NCBI RefSeq assembly: GCF_002715865.1
Contig: NZ_CP017696.1
Location: 1,860,001-1,924,000, forward strand
DNA length: 64,000 nt
Source of the DNA: Bifidobacterium asteroides DSM 20089
Lineage (GTDB): Bacteria; Actinomycetota; Actinomycetes; Actinomycetales; Bifidobacteriaceae
Direction: 5' to 3'
Positions 1-8,976 of the stretch are shown here, piece by piece. The notes under the pieces are model-generated. The model was not told the DNA's origin. It did no database searches and worked only from the letters and a program-made list of their open reading frames with translations. The stretch's first letter is position 1; each line of letters begins with the position of its first letter. Both the position numbers and the translations under genes were made by a program.

Positions 1-99
1 GCAGAGATTCCAGCCCACCCAAGGAACCAGAATTGTGGTCAGCAGAAGACAAAACATGTGCCATACAGCGATTCTATTCTCCAGCGGTCTTCCTTCGCG

Positions 100-1242
100 T
101 CAACGGGGCCATCGATCACGCGCCGAGGGAAGAGCAGGAAAATCGCCATGAGGTTCCAACTGGTACCAATAGGCGACTGTGGACACGTCATCGCTTCGTT
201 CAAAAGCGCCTTGGAACCCGGACCCAATTTGTTGCCAAGTGACGCGTAGATCTTGTTCGAATCGGATCGGATCTGGTATATGCCACCGATACAACCCCCG
301 CATTGGAGGGCAATCATCATTGTGATAGCGATTGCGAATCGAGTAATCATGGTTGCTATAGAAGGGATATCCACAGAAGGGCGCACAGTATGTCTGCTCA
401 ATGGTCCCTTCAGCACTTGGAACGGCAAAACTCCAAGCTCCTCCAAAATAATCCTCGGTACCAGTGCTGCATATCGTTGGATACGCCTCGTCCCCATCGA
501 TATAAAATTTGAATTCACCTTCTCCCCACCAGTAGCGCTCAAGCACACTCAAGGCCAGATATGTTCCAATATACTGGCCTCTGCCCCGGACCCCGTCCAA
601 AACGACGTAGTCCTGCCCAGGAACAGTTGCCTTTTGCCTACGCCACTGGGCATGGAAATACCCCGTATCCGCTGGCAACGGATCGTCCTGCAACGAGTAA
701 TCGATCTGATAGAACAGGGCCGGCACAACATTCACGTGCTGGTTTTCCAAAACAAGACGGGCGCGTCTGCCAAACGGCATGGGGAAATAGGCGTTCAGCC
801 CTCCTGTCGGCGCCACTTGTATGGGTAGGGAGTTAACTCGACAGACCTGCCCAAAACCACAGCAGAAAAAATCACCCAGGGGGCACTCAACCGAGGGAGT
901 CTGCTCATCATCCCAGTAAATCCTGAGCACAAGATCACGCAGAACATATCGATCCGCATCACTGGTTCTATCCGTCACCGTGAACCAAAGGTGATTAATG
1001 ACGCCAGTACCTTCGATATCAGCCAATACCACAGACGAACCCGGCTCCAGATTCCTGATGCAGGGGCTGCCCTTCCTGCCTGGTCCAAGCTCTCCTGCCG
1101 ATATGGCTCCCCGACCTTTCTCGCCGCGGGGATTCTCAGCATTGATCGACCTGCTTACGCTGGATTTGACGAGCGTCAGACCCAACGGATCTCCTGCCAG
1201 CTGCGAACGCATACCCATCCTTTCTATGCCGACATCCGTCAT
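100..1242 (-). CDS. GH172 (DUF2961) glycoside hydrolase
   Basis: The protein matches the DUF2961 family, now glycoside hydrolase family 172, whose studied members act on alpha-fructofuranosides (difructose dianhydride) or arabinofuranosides. Family landmarks visible are an ENPRGEKGRG stretch near the N-terminus, the IYWDDEQTPSVECPLGDFF segment, YFPMPF, and the acidic YIDGDEAYPTICSTGTEDYFGG region. There is no signal peptide, so it should act in the cytoplasm. A longer reading from 1332 overlaps the upstream alpha-glucosidase by 80 bp; I prefer the ATG at 1242, just after that gene's stop, giving 380 residues. It is the last gene of the ABC transporter and GH13 operon, so it probably processes an imported oligosaccharide. 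The substrate is not readable from sequence. Confidence 0.82.
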   Translation of the reverse strand: MTDVGIERMGMRSQLAGDPLGLTLVKSSVSRSINAENPRGEKGRGAISAGELGPGRKGSPCIRNLEPGSSVVLADIEGTGVINHLWFTVTDRTSDADRYVLRDLVLRIYWDDEQTPSVECPLGDFFCCGFGQVCRVNSLPIQVAPTGGLNAYFPMPFGRRARLVLENQHVNVVPALFYQIDYSLQDDPLPADTGYFHAQWRRQKATVPGQDYVVLDGVRGRGQYIGTYLALSVLERYWWGEGEFKFYIDGDEAYPTICSTGTEDYFGGAWSFAVPSAEGTIEQTYCAPFCGYPFYSNHDYSIRNRYHNDDCPPMRGLYRWHIPDPIRFEQDLRVTWQQIGSGFQGAFERSDDVSTVAYWYQLEPHGDFPALPSARDRWPR

Positions 1243-1252
1243 TGCGTATCTG

Positions 1253-2932
1253 TCACTCACATATCTTTGTCGTATACCAGACCGTGGCATCAGGCGCGAG
1301 CCAAACCGCTCCATTTGCTGATTCAACGACATTGCTATTCAACAAGCACTTGGCCGAGACCGGCAACCTCACCGACGATCTACCAAAATTGGTCATGCTT
1401 CTCAAACCGGAAGCCAAGACTAGTTCTAAGGTGTGGGTCAGCCCATCATCGACAACGTTAACCTTCACATTCATATCATTTTCGACCCACTTGCTGCGCA
1501 AAGCCAGAGCCGTTTTCATCAGGGAACGAGCCGACTTGTCTGATCGCATTTCAGACTCTATGGAGTAGTGATCGAACCAGGCAGGCTGCGGCAGCCATGG
1601 AGTAGCGCCCTTATTGAAGCCGAAGGATTTGTCACGCTCGCTCGTCCATGGAATCGGCACACGACATCCATCCCTCCCTTTGACTCGGTGCCCGGATCGT
1701 TCCCACTGAGGATCGCGGATATCTGTCGACTTAAGTTCGGTGACTTCCGGCAGCCCCAACTCATCGCCTTGATAGATGTATGCGGTTCCCGGCAGAGCCA
1801 GCATGATCATAGCGGCAGACCGGGCTCTCCGTAACCCGGTCTGGCGATCAACGACGGGAACAGTTCCATCCGAAGCCACCCAGGCGAGTTCATCGACACC
1901 CTTGGGCAGAGCTAACCGCGAAGCCAGCCGCGGAACGTCATGATTGCCAAGGACCCAGCTGGGCGTAGCTCCGACTTTCTTGAAACCTCGGCATGTCCTG
2001 GTTATGGCTGACGCATACTCATCCAAATTCCAAGAAGCCTTTGCCAATGAGAAATCGAAGACCGATCCAAGCTCATCCGGGCGGGCATAGGCAAAGACCC
2101 GGTCAGTGATAGGAGTCCAGGACTCCCCCACAGCCATGCGGGGAGGATCGTACTGGTTCAAGACCGTCCGCCACGATCTGTAAATCTCATGGACTTCGTC
2201 TCTGTCAAACAATGGATCGCTACCGTCGTCACACATGGGCGCCATGACTTCCGGATCCGGTCTGTCACGAAGAGGATCATGAAGGTCCTTGGCCAACCCA
2301 TGCGATACGTCCACACGGAAACCATCGACTCCTCTGTCGCTCCAGAATCGAAGAACCGAAAGGAATTCCTCCCGCACGTTTGGATTGTCCCAGTTGAAAT
2401 CAGGCTGTTCCTTGGAGAACAAATGAAGGTAATACCAGCCGGATCCGCAGGGCTCCCAAGCGCTGCCGCCGAATTCAGAACGCCAATTGGTCGGCGGCAA
2501 CTCGGCATGTCTCCCACGTCCTCGCCGAAAGACGAACCTGGACCCCATGGACGATTCAGGTCCTTCTTCCAAGGCCTGCCTGAACCAGGGATGCTGATCC
2601 GAGCAATGATTAGGCACAATATCGATGATGACCTTGATGCCAAGGGAATGGGCATGCTCCAGCATCGAATCAAAATCCGCCAGCGTGCCCAGCTTGGGAT
2701 CCACATCCCTATAGTCGGCTACATCATAACCACCGTCGACCATGGGAGAGGGGTAAAAGGGACTCAGCCAGATAGCATCCACACCAAGATCAGCCAGATA
2801 TTCCAGCCCACTCTCAATGCCTCGCAGGTCCCCTATGCCGTCGTTATCGGAATCCCGAAAGGACCGAGGATAAATCTGGTAGACGACGGCAGACCTCCAC
2901 CAGTCCGGATCATGCATGTTATCTATTGTCAC
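1253..2932 (-). CDS. GH13 alpha-glucosidase
   Basis: This is a cytoplasmic GH13 hydrolase of 559 residues, normal for bacterial alpha-glucosidases and oligo-1,6-glucosidases. The (beta/alpha)8 motifs are all present: VYQIYPRSF near residue 18, DIVPNH at 104-109, GFRVDVSHG with the nucleophile Asp208, VGESW with the acid/base Glu270, and LGNHDVPR with the third carboxylate Asp332. No signal peptide is seen. It follows the permease gene by only 5 bp and is followed at 11 bp by the GH172 gene, so it belongs to the same transcript. It likely releases glucose from an alpha-linked oligosaccharide taken up by the ABC system; sucrose- or trehalulose-like substrates are possible, but linkage preference cannot be assigned. 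Confidence 0.9.
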   Translation of the reverse strand: MTIDNMHDPDWWRSAVVYQIYPRSFRDSDNDGIGDLRGIESGLEYLADLGVDAIWLSPFYPSPMVDGGYDVADYRDVDPKLGTLADFDSMLEHAHSLGIKVIIDIVPNHCSDQHPWFRQALEEGPESSMGSRFVFRRGRGRHAELPPTNWRSEFGGSAWEPCGSGWYYLHLFSKEQPDFNWDNPNVREEFLSVLRFWSDRGVDGFRVDVSHGLAKDLHDPLRDRPDPEVMAPMCDDGSDPLFDRDEVHEIYRSWRTVLNQYDPPRMAVGESWTPITDRVFAYARPDELGSVFDFSLAKASWNLDEYASAITRTCRGFKKVGATPSWVLGNHDVPRLASRLALPKGVDELAWVASDGTVPVVDRQTGLRRARSAAMIMLALPGTAYIYQGDELGLPEVTELKSTDIRDPQWERSGHRVKGRDGCRVPIPWTSERDKSFGFNKGATPWLPQPAWFDHYSIESEMRSDKSARSLMKTALALRSKWVENDMNVKVNVVDDGLTHTLELVLASGLRSMTNFGRSSVRLPVSAKCLLNSNVVESANGAVWLAPDATVWYTTKICE

Positions 2933-2937
2933 GACTT

Positions 2938-3762
2938 TCAGCCCTTTACCGATCCATCAAGCATGGCCTTGATGAAGTATCTTTGCAGGAAAATGAACAG
3001 TATCATCGTCGGCGCCATGATCAACAGAGAGCCCGCATTCAAAAGGACCACATCAGTGGAATACTGACCAACGAAAGACTGTAACGCACCGGCCATAGTC
3101 CGCTTGGTTGGGTCGTCAATGAGGACGACGGCAAGAAGGAATTGATTCCACGTGGCGAGGAAAGTCAGTATGCCTAATGAAGACAGGGCAGGAACGACCA
3201 AAGGTAATTGAATGCTGCGGAAGATCCTGAAATGGTTGGCACCGTCGATGCTTGCCGCCTCAATCAGATCTTTGGGCATCTGCGAGAAATAGGCTTGCAT
3301 CCAGACCATGCCAAATGGCATATTGAGCCCGATCATCGGCAGGATGAGCGCCCATCTGGTATTGAGCAGCCCCATGGATTGGATTTCATAGTAAAGGGGG
3401 GTAACGAGCACTTCGAAGGGCAGGGTCAGGCCGACAAAGAGCAGGCCATAGGCGATCCATCCACCCTTCACATGAAGAGAGCCCATAGCGTAACCGCCCA
3501 TTGCTGAGCAAATGAGCACAACCGGCACTACAACGAGGACAAGGATTGCACTGGATATCAGCAAAGGGGTGATATTCGCCACCTTCCAGGCGGCTGCAAA
3601 GTTCTCCCAATGAGGGTGTGCCGTGAATTGGATCCCATGCGGCATGGAACCCTGCGGCTGTACGGCTGCCGAAAACATGCTGACAAAGGGCAGTATCGAA
3701 AAGATGATAGTCACGGCCAGGGTGAGGTTCCCCAGCACACGCACAGAGAGTGACTGTTTCAT
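2938..3762 (-). CDS. sugar ABC transporter permease, MalG type
   Basis: A 274-residue membrane protein with about six hydrophobic segments and the EAA loop (EAASIDGANHFRIFRSIQLPLVVP) that docks the ATPase in binding-protein-dependent sugar importers. It resembles the MalG/LacG/AraQ family. Its start overlaps the stop of the upstream permease gene by 4 bp (ATGA arrangement), which implies translational coupling. With the next two genes it forms the membrane and capture parts of a carbohydrate importer. No ATPase gene lies in this cluster, so a shared MsmK-type ATPase is needed. Confidence 0.9.
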   Translation of the reverse strand: MKQSLSVRVLGNLTLAVTIIFSILPFVSMFSAAVQPQGSMPHGIQFTAHPHWENFAAAWKVANITPLLISSAILVLVVVPVVLICSAMGGYAMGSLHVKGGWIAYGLLFVGLTLPFEVLVTPLYYEIQSMGLLNTRWALILPMIGLNMPFGMVWMQAYFSQMPKDLIEAASIDGANHFRIFRSIQLPLVVPALSSLGILTFLATWNQFLLAVVLIDDPTKRTMAGALQSFVGQYSTDVVLLNAGSLLIMAPTMILFIFLQRYFIKAMLDGSVKG

Positions 3763-4715
3763 GCTTCCTCCTTCCCCTGCACCAGTCGCTGGAGCGGGCC
3801 CACCACAAGTAACACGAGCACCATAAGCACCAGTGCGAGCGCCGAAGCCAGACCGACCCGGTTCTGCGTAAAGGCCAGTCGATATACCATGACGCCAGGT
3901 ACCATCGTGCTGTAGCCAGGACCTCCTTGGGTGGCCATGAAGACCACGTCAAAGCTGGCCAGAGCTGCCACAACCGTCATAGTCAGGCAGACAGCGATCT
4001 GCCCGCGCAACCCAGGCAGCGTGATATGCCAGAGCTGGCTCCACCAACCTGCTCCATCAATGCTGGCCGCTTCATATAAGGATTTATCGATGCCTCCGAT
4101 GCCAGCCGATAGCAACACGATGCAGAAGCCCAGCTGCAACCAGAAACCGATGATGCCGACTGATGTCAACGCAGTGTGCTGGTTGCCCAGCCATGAGGTG
4201 GCGTGCTCCCCCAGACCCATTGCGCTGAGCATCTGATTGACAATGCCGTCCTGTGCCAACATCCAGGTCCAAGCCACGGCCGCCGCCGCTCCAGGGATGA
4301 CACGAGGCAAAAACAGACAGACCTGAGCAAAAGTGCTGACCGCTTTGGCACGAATATCACGGATCAACGATGCGATGATCATTCCCAAAACGATGGGTAT
4401 CAACGAGAAGAAGATAACCAGGTAGAACGAGTGCCCTATGCTTCCCAGCAGCACAGGATCGGTGAAGACCTTGACGAAATTCTTCACGCCCACCCAAGTG
4501 CTGGCATCAATGCCGTTCCAGTCATAGAAGGAATACCAGGCAGTCTGAATGATCGGCCAGAACACAAAGACCAGGTAGAAGGCCAGCCCGGGAAGCAGAA
4601 ACAACCAACCTACCAGGGTGGAGCTCAGACTCCTGCTGCGAGCCGGGAGGGCATCGGCAGCCCGCGAGGCCGATGCCGACCTCGCGCGCCGCCGATTTGC
4701 GAGATACGTGCTCAA
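3759..4715 (-). CDS. sugar ABC transporter permease, MalF type
   Basis: A 318-residue permease with a basic, Ser/Arg-rich cytoplasmic N-terminus of about 35 residues and then a run of hydrophobic helices. The EAA loop reads EAASIDGAGWWSQLWHITLP. It is the MalF/LacF-like partner of the permease encoded next. Both its start and its stop overlap the neighbours by 4 bp, so lipoprotein and two permeases are probably translated as a coupled set. Substrate specificity resides mostly in the binding protein. Confidence 0.9.
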   Translation of the reverse strand: MSTYLANRRRARSASASRAADALPARSRSLSSTLVGWLFLLPGLAFYLVFVFWPIIQTAWYSFYDWNGIDASTWVGVKNFVKVFTDPVLLGSIGHSFYLVIFFSLIPIVLGMIIASLIRDIRAKAVSTFAQVCLFLPRVIPGAAAAVAWTWMLAQDGIVNQMLSAMGLGEHATSWLGNQHTALTSVGIIGFWLQLGFCIVLLSAGIGGIDKSLYEAASIDGAGWWSQLWHITLPGLRGQIAVCLTMTVVAALASFDVVFMATQGGPGYSTMVPGVMVYRLAFTQNRVGLASALALVLMVLVLLVVGPLQRLVQGKEEA

Positions 4716-6052
4716 TGCCGCACCTCTTGGCTGTACTCCTGCTGAATCTTTTCCGTAAACTGTTGAGCGGTAAGACTGTTGTCGAGCAAGAGCTGGAAGT
4801 TGGGGATGAACCCGCTTGACTGGATTCCGGCTGTGGCGTTGTTGATGAAGTCAGTCGATCTGCCCGAATCGAAGACATCCTTGTAGTAGTCAAACATGCT
4901 GCGCTGAAGAGCACTCTGCGCCTTTGGCAGGGACTGGCCCTCGACTGTCTTCGGATAGTACCCGCTGACGTCCGCTATGATCTGCCGGGCTTCATCGCTC
5001 TGCGTGTAATTGAGGAAGCAAGCTGCTGCGTCTTTGTTTCGGGAGTTCTTAGGAATTCCGAAGAAGCTTCCCGCATTGGCTGCAATGCTTGGCTGCTCAT
5101 TGGCAGAATTCGCCGGGAAGGGAATGAATTGCACATCGTCACCCAGGGCTTTGGCCACTGTTGCCAAATTCCAGTTTCCACTGGGGAAGAACACACCCTC
5201 GCCAGCGGTGAATCTGCTTAAGGCGGTGGAAGCATCGATGGCATTGACCCCTTGCGGCAAGTACCCCTCTTTGTTCCAATCCTGGAGTTTTTGCGCCGCC
5301 TCCTTTGAACCCTTGGTCCTGAAATCAGCTTTTGGCTTTTGCAATATCCAGTCCTGCACAGACTGCACCGAGTCAGTGTTGGTCATCATCGCTTGGAAAG
5401 CGAATGATGTCCCGCCGTCCTTCGCATAGGTCATCATAGGAATGAGGCCTGCATCCTTAGCCTTGCCCATATCCGATTCAAATTCATCCACGGTACGGGG
5501 AAGATCGGCAATTCCTGCCTTGGCTGTCAGTTTGGTATTGACATACACGCCTGAAACCGAATAGGAATTGGGCAACGCATATAAGTCGCCATCACCCAGT
5601 CTGCCTTTGGCATCAGCCCTATACAGTTGCGTTTGGGACTTGGGGACCTTCCATCCGTATGCTTTTACATACGGTTCGAGGGATATCACATGGTGACCGC
5701 TGACCGCAGTGTTGACATCCGTCAGGCGCGCTATATCCGGAGCATCGGTGGAAGAAATGACACGCGGCCCATTTTGAGCCGAAACATTGTCCGGATCATA
5801 GTTGGCCTTGATATGGATATTAGGGTATTTGCTCTGGAACCCCTTGATGAGCGCATCGTCTACTGTCTTGAGCCCTGCGCCGTCCCAGAGCTTAAGCTCA
5901 TACGACTTCGAGCCCAAATTCGTGCTGACTGAAGAAGGCTCATCGCTGCTCTCGGACGAGCCAGTGGAACCTGGCCCACACGCTGCCAGCGAAAGAATCA
6001 TGCCTGTTGCAAGCAGGGCCACGCCACCGTGCTTAATCATTGATTTCATCAT
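4712..6052 (-). CDS. sugar ABC transporter substrate-binding lipoprotein
   Basis: A 446-residue extracellular solute-binding protein of the carbohydrate type (SBP family 1). The N-terminus is a lipoprotein signal peptide: basic start, hydrophobic stretch, and lipobox LAAC with Cys25 as the lipidated residue, followed by a Ser/Gly-rich linker. The mature part shows the family pattern KLWDGAG...FQSKYPNI and a FFPSGNWNL-like binding-cleft region. It is the first gene of the five-gene minus-strand sugar cluster and is preceded by a GAGGAG ribosome site. Its promoter region is shared with the divergent LacI gene and carries repeated motifs that are likely operators. Confidence 0.9.
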   Translation of the reverse strand: MMKSMIKHGGVALLATGMILSLAACGPGSTGSSESSDEPSSVSTNLGSKSYELKLWDGAGLKTVDDALIKGFQSKYPNIHIKANYDPDNVSAQNGPRVISSTDAPDIARLTDVNTAVSGHHVISLEPYVKAYGWKVPKSQTQLYRADAKGRLGDGDLYALPNSYSVSGVYVNTKLTAKAGIADLPRTVDEFESDMGKAKDAGLIPMMTYAKDGGTSFAFQAMMTNTDSVQSVQDWILQKPKADFRTKGSKEAAQKLQDWNKEGYLPQGVNAIDASTALSRFTAGEGVFFPSGNWNLATVAKALGDDVQFIPFPANSANEQPSIAANAGSFFGIPKNSRNKDAAACFLNYTQSDEARQIIADVSGYYPKTVEGQSLPKAQSALQRSMFDYYKDVFDSGRSTDFINNATAGIQSSGFIPNFQLLLDNSLTAQQFTEKIQQEYSQEVRH

Positions 6053-6367
6053 TGTTTCTGCTCCTCAAATGTTCACAACATTGATGAACATGTAAAACCG
6101 ATTTTATTCTTGTTAAATAAACAATAAACTGTGACCTATCCTCCTAAAATTGATAGATTTGTAATATCGGTTGCACACAGTGTATAAAACACTTCCTCAC
6201 ATGTCAAATCGGTCCTCCTGGATGCCTGCGGTGACTCCCCAACCACAACAATGACTGATCGCCGCATTGGCCGGTTCTAATCGCCTCCATTCATCAGAAG
6301 TTACCGTTGTAAAATCGGTTGTACTAATACTGCGAAACACTGTGACACCAACCAAGGGGCGTAAGAG
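6053..6367. promoter_or_regulatory. divergent promoter region with four LacI-type operator-like motifs
   Basis: This 315-bp AT-rich gap separates the sugar-transport operon from the LacI gene. A CG-centred motif recurs four times: AAAACCGATTTT at 6094-6105, AATATCGGTTGC at 6163-6174, CAAATCGGTCC at 6205-6215 and AAAATCGGTTGT at 6311-6322. The first is a 10-of-12 palindrome, the form usual for LacI-family operators. The outer copies sit close to the two divergent start codons, so one regulator could repress both directions and itself. Assignment of the sites to the adjacent regulator is inference. Confidence 0.6.
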
Positions 6368-7408
6368 ATGAGAGAGCCGACTATTTATGATGTAGCCAAA
6401 GAAGCTGGGGTGTCTGCGTCAACGGTTTCCAGAGCGCTCCAAGGCAAGAACCGTGTTTCGGACAACACCAGAGCCAAAGTGTTCGAAGCGAGCGCAAGGC
6501 TCGGATTCACCGCTTCAAAGGAGGCATCAAGGCTCCGCAGCGGTAAGACAGGAAGAATAGCGCTGATTGTCGGTAATCATCTTTCAGGATGGTACAGTTC
6601 CGAACTTGCTGAAGGAGTCTATTCAGCACTCTGCGAAGAAGGGTATGACCTGCTGTCTTATCGGGTAGCGGATAAGAAACAACGCGCTGAATTCTTTTCC
6701 TCGATGCCAGTCAAGCGCAACGCCGATGCCATGATCATCTCGTCCTTCGCCCTTACCGACCAAGAGGGGCAGACCTTGCGCAGCACCGGCATGCCCATCG
6801 TGAGTGTCAACACCATGCATTTGGATGACCGCTACAGCAATGCATCAATCGGAGTCGATGAAGTCACCACTACCAAGGACCTAATTCGCCGCCTGATCGC
6901 CATCGGTCATACCAACATCGCATATCTCAAACGGACACAATTCAATAAGGACTTCGTCTGGGATGCTGACCAGCGCATAACCGGCTACCACCTTGGACTT
7001 GAAGAGGGAGCCATTCCGAGAAGAGACGACTACGAGATTGCCATCCCCTACCAAGGAGACATCGGCAAGCTGGCAGCCAGTGCAATTCTGGCACTGACCC
7101 CACGCCCGACAGCAGTATGCTGCATCAGCGACGAAGTGGCCATATGTCTGGTCCATGAACTCCGCCGTTTGGGAATTCGGGTACCGGATGACATATCAGT
7201 GGTGGGGTTTGACGACAGAGAACTGGCCGGACCCCTAGGCATTTCAACAGTGCATCACGAGCCAAACGCCTACGGCCGGACAGCTGCACAAATGGCTATT
7301 CGCTTGGCCAATGGAAATAAACTGCCCCACCGCCGTATTACTGCCAAAGCCACATTCATGCTGAGAGAGACCATGGGCCCCGCACCTAAATTCCGCGGCC
7401 GACAGTGA
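6368..7408 (+). CDS. LacI-family transcriptional regulator of the sugar cluster
   Basis: A 346-residue LacI/GalR repressor. The N-terminal helix-turn-helix reads TIYDVAKEAGVSASTVSRALQ (residues 5-25), followed by the hinge and a periplasmic-binding-protein-like effector domain ending in the usual HHEPNAYGRTAAQMAIRLANG segment. It is divergent from the binding-protein gene, with repeated CG-centred motifs between them, so it probably controls the ABC/GH13/GH172 operon and its own gene in response to a sugar. The inducer is unknown. GC content is similar to the sugar genes and lower than that of purA next door. Confidence 0.9.
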   Translation: MREPTIYDVAKEAGVSASTVSRALQGKNRVSDNTRAKVFEASARLGFTASKEASRLRSGKTGRIALIVGNHLSGWYSSELAEGVYSALCEEGYDLLSYRVADKKQRAEFFSSMPVKRNADAMIISSFALTDQEGQTLRSTGMPIVSVNTMHLDDRYSNASIGVDEVTTTKDLIRRLIAIGHTNIAYLKRTQFNKDFVWDADQRITGYHLGLEEGAIPRRDDYEIAIPYQGDIGKLAASAILALTPRPTAVCCISDEVAICLVHELRRLGIRVPDDISVVGFDDRELAGPLGISTVHHEPNAYGRTAAQMAIRLANGNKLPHRRITAKATFMLRETMGPAPKFRGRQ

Positions 7409-7480
7409 CCCGCGCCGCTGAAGCCGACTCTTGACCGCCCCGGGAAGGCGGCCAGGCAGGGCCAGACCCATGGAACTTCC

Positions 7481-8782
7481 TCAGTCGATAAGGGAGTGAA
7501 TCTGCACGATCTGGTCGCGGCCCGGGCCCGAGCCCACGGCCGAGATGCGGCAGCCGGAAAGGTCTTCCAGGCGGTGGATGTAGTCCTTGGCCTTGGTCGG
7601 GAATTCCTCGAAGCTCCTGGCGCCGGAGATGTCCTCGCGCCAGCCCGGCAGCTCCTCGTATACCGGCTGGGCCGATTGGAACTCGGCCTGGTCCACGGGC
7701 ATCTGGTCCACCCTGACCCGGGAGCCATCGGACCGGGTGATGTCGTAGCCCACGCAGACCGGGATGGTCTCCAGACCAGAGAGGACATCCAGCTTGGTCA
7801 GCACGATGTCGGTCAGGCCGTTGATCTGTACTGCATAGCGGCTGACCAGCGCATCGAACCAGCCGCAGCGGCGGGAGCGGCCAGTGGTCACCCCGTACTC
7901 ATGGCCCTGACGGCGCAGCCATTCGCCCTGCTCGTTGTCCAGCTCCGTGGGGAAGGGGCCCTCCCCCACACGGGTCACATAAGCCTTGGCTACGCCGACC
8001 ACACGGTCGATCTTGGTCGGGCCCACGCCAGTACCGGTGCAGGCGCCCCCGGCTGTGCAGTTGGATGAGGTGACAAAGGGGTAGGTGCCATGATCCACGT
8101 CCAGCATGGTGGCCTGTCCCCCCTCGAAGAGGACGTTCTTGCCCTGCTCCAGAGCCTGGTTGAGCATCAATGAGGTATTGGCCACGTAAGGCTTGAGCCG
8201 CTCGGCGTATCCCGCCAGCTCTTCAACGGTGGCCTCCACCTCGATGGCCCGGCGGTTGTAGAGCTTGACCAGCATCTGGTTCTTCTGGTGTAGGCTTGCC
8301 TCCACCTTGTCGCGCAGGTGGTCGACGTTGAACAGGTCGTGCACACGGATGCCCACACGGTTGATCTTGTCGGCATAGGCCGGGCCGATTCCGCGGCCTG
8401 TCGTGCCGATCTTATGCTTGCCCAGGAAGCGCTCGGTCACCTTGTCCAGCGTACGATGGTAAGGGGCGATTACGTGCGCGGATTCGCTGATCCTAAGCCG
8501 GCTGCAATCAACGCCACGGGACTGGAGTCCATCGATCTCCTCGAAGAGGGCGGCCGGGTCCACCACGACACCGTTGCCGATGACCGGGGTAATGGCCGGA
8601 TGAATGATCCCCGAAGGCAGAAGGTGGAGGGCATACTCCTGGTCACCCACGACGACGGTATGGCCGGCGTTGTTGCCCCCGTTGAACCTGGCGACGTAGT
8701 CCATGTGCTCGCCGATCAGATCCGTTGCCTTGCCCTTGCCCTCGTCGCCCCACTGGGCCCCGACGATCACGATTCCCGGCAT
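7481..8782 (-). CDS. purA: adenylosuccinate synthetase
   Basis: PurA converts IMP and aspartate, with GTP, into adenylosuccinate on the way to AMP. The N-terminal phosphate-binding signature [11 protein letters not shown], the NGGNNAGHT segment, [11 protein letters not shown] and the late [11 protein letters not shown] motif are all present. A longer reading starts at 8800, but the ribosome site AAGGAG lies inside that extension, directly before the ATG at 8782; that start gives 433 residues, the usual length. The gene is convergent with the LacI regulator and lies downstream of fba on the same strand, 194 bp away. Confidence 0.97.
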   Translation of the reverse strand: MPGIVIVGAQWGDEGKGKATDLIGEHMDYVARFNGGNNAGHTVVVGDQEYALHLLPSGIIHPAITPVIGNGVVVDPAALFEEIDGLQSRGVDCSRLRISESAHVIAPYHRTLDKVTERFLGKHKIGTTGRGIGPAYADKINRVGIRVHDLFNVDHLRDKVEASLHQKNQMLVKLYNRRAIEVEATVEELAGYAERLKPYVANTSLMLNQALEQGKNVLFEGGQATMLDVDHGTYPFVTSSNCTAGGACTGTGVGPTKIDRVVGVAKAYVTRVGEGPFPTELDNEQGEWLRRQGHEYGVTTGRSRRCGWFDALVSRYAVQINGLTDIVLTKLDVLSGLETIPVCVGYDITRSDGSRVRVDQMPVDQAEFQSAQPVYEELPGWREDISGARSFEEFPTKAKDYIHRLEDLSGCRISAVGSGPGRDQIVQIHSLID

Positions 8783-8976
8783 ACGATGCTCCTTATCCAC
8801 TGGTCGCCATTCAAGGAAAACAAAGGCAGACCATCCATAGACGAGCCTAACCCCATGTATGGAGCGGAAGACCGACCGACCCAGGAACCAACCCTGGCAT
8901 CAAAAGGCCAAATAGGCTCAGCAGCCGATCATGACTGTCCCGCCCACAGGACCATGTTCGAACTGGAAATCACAAA

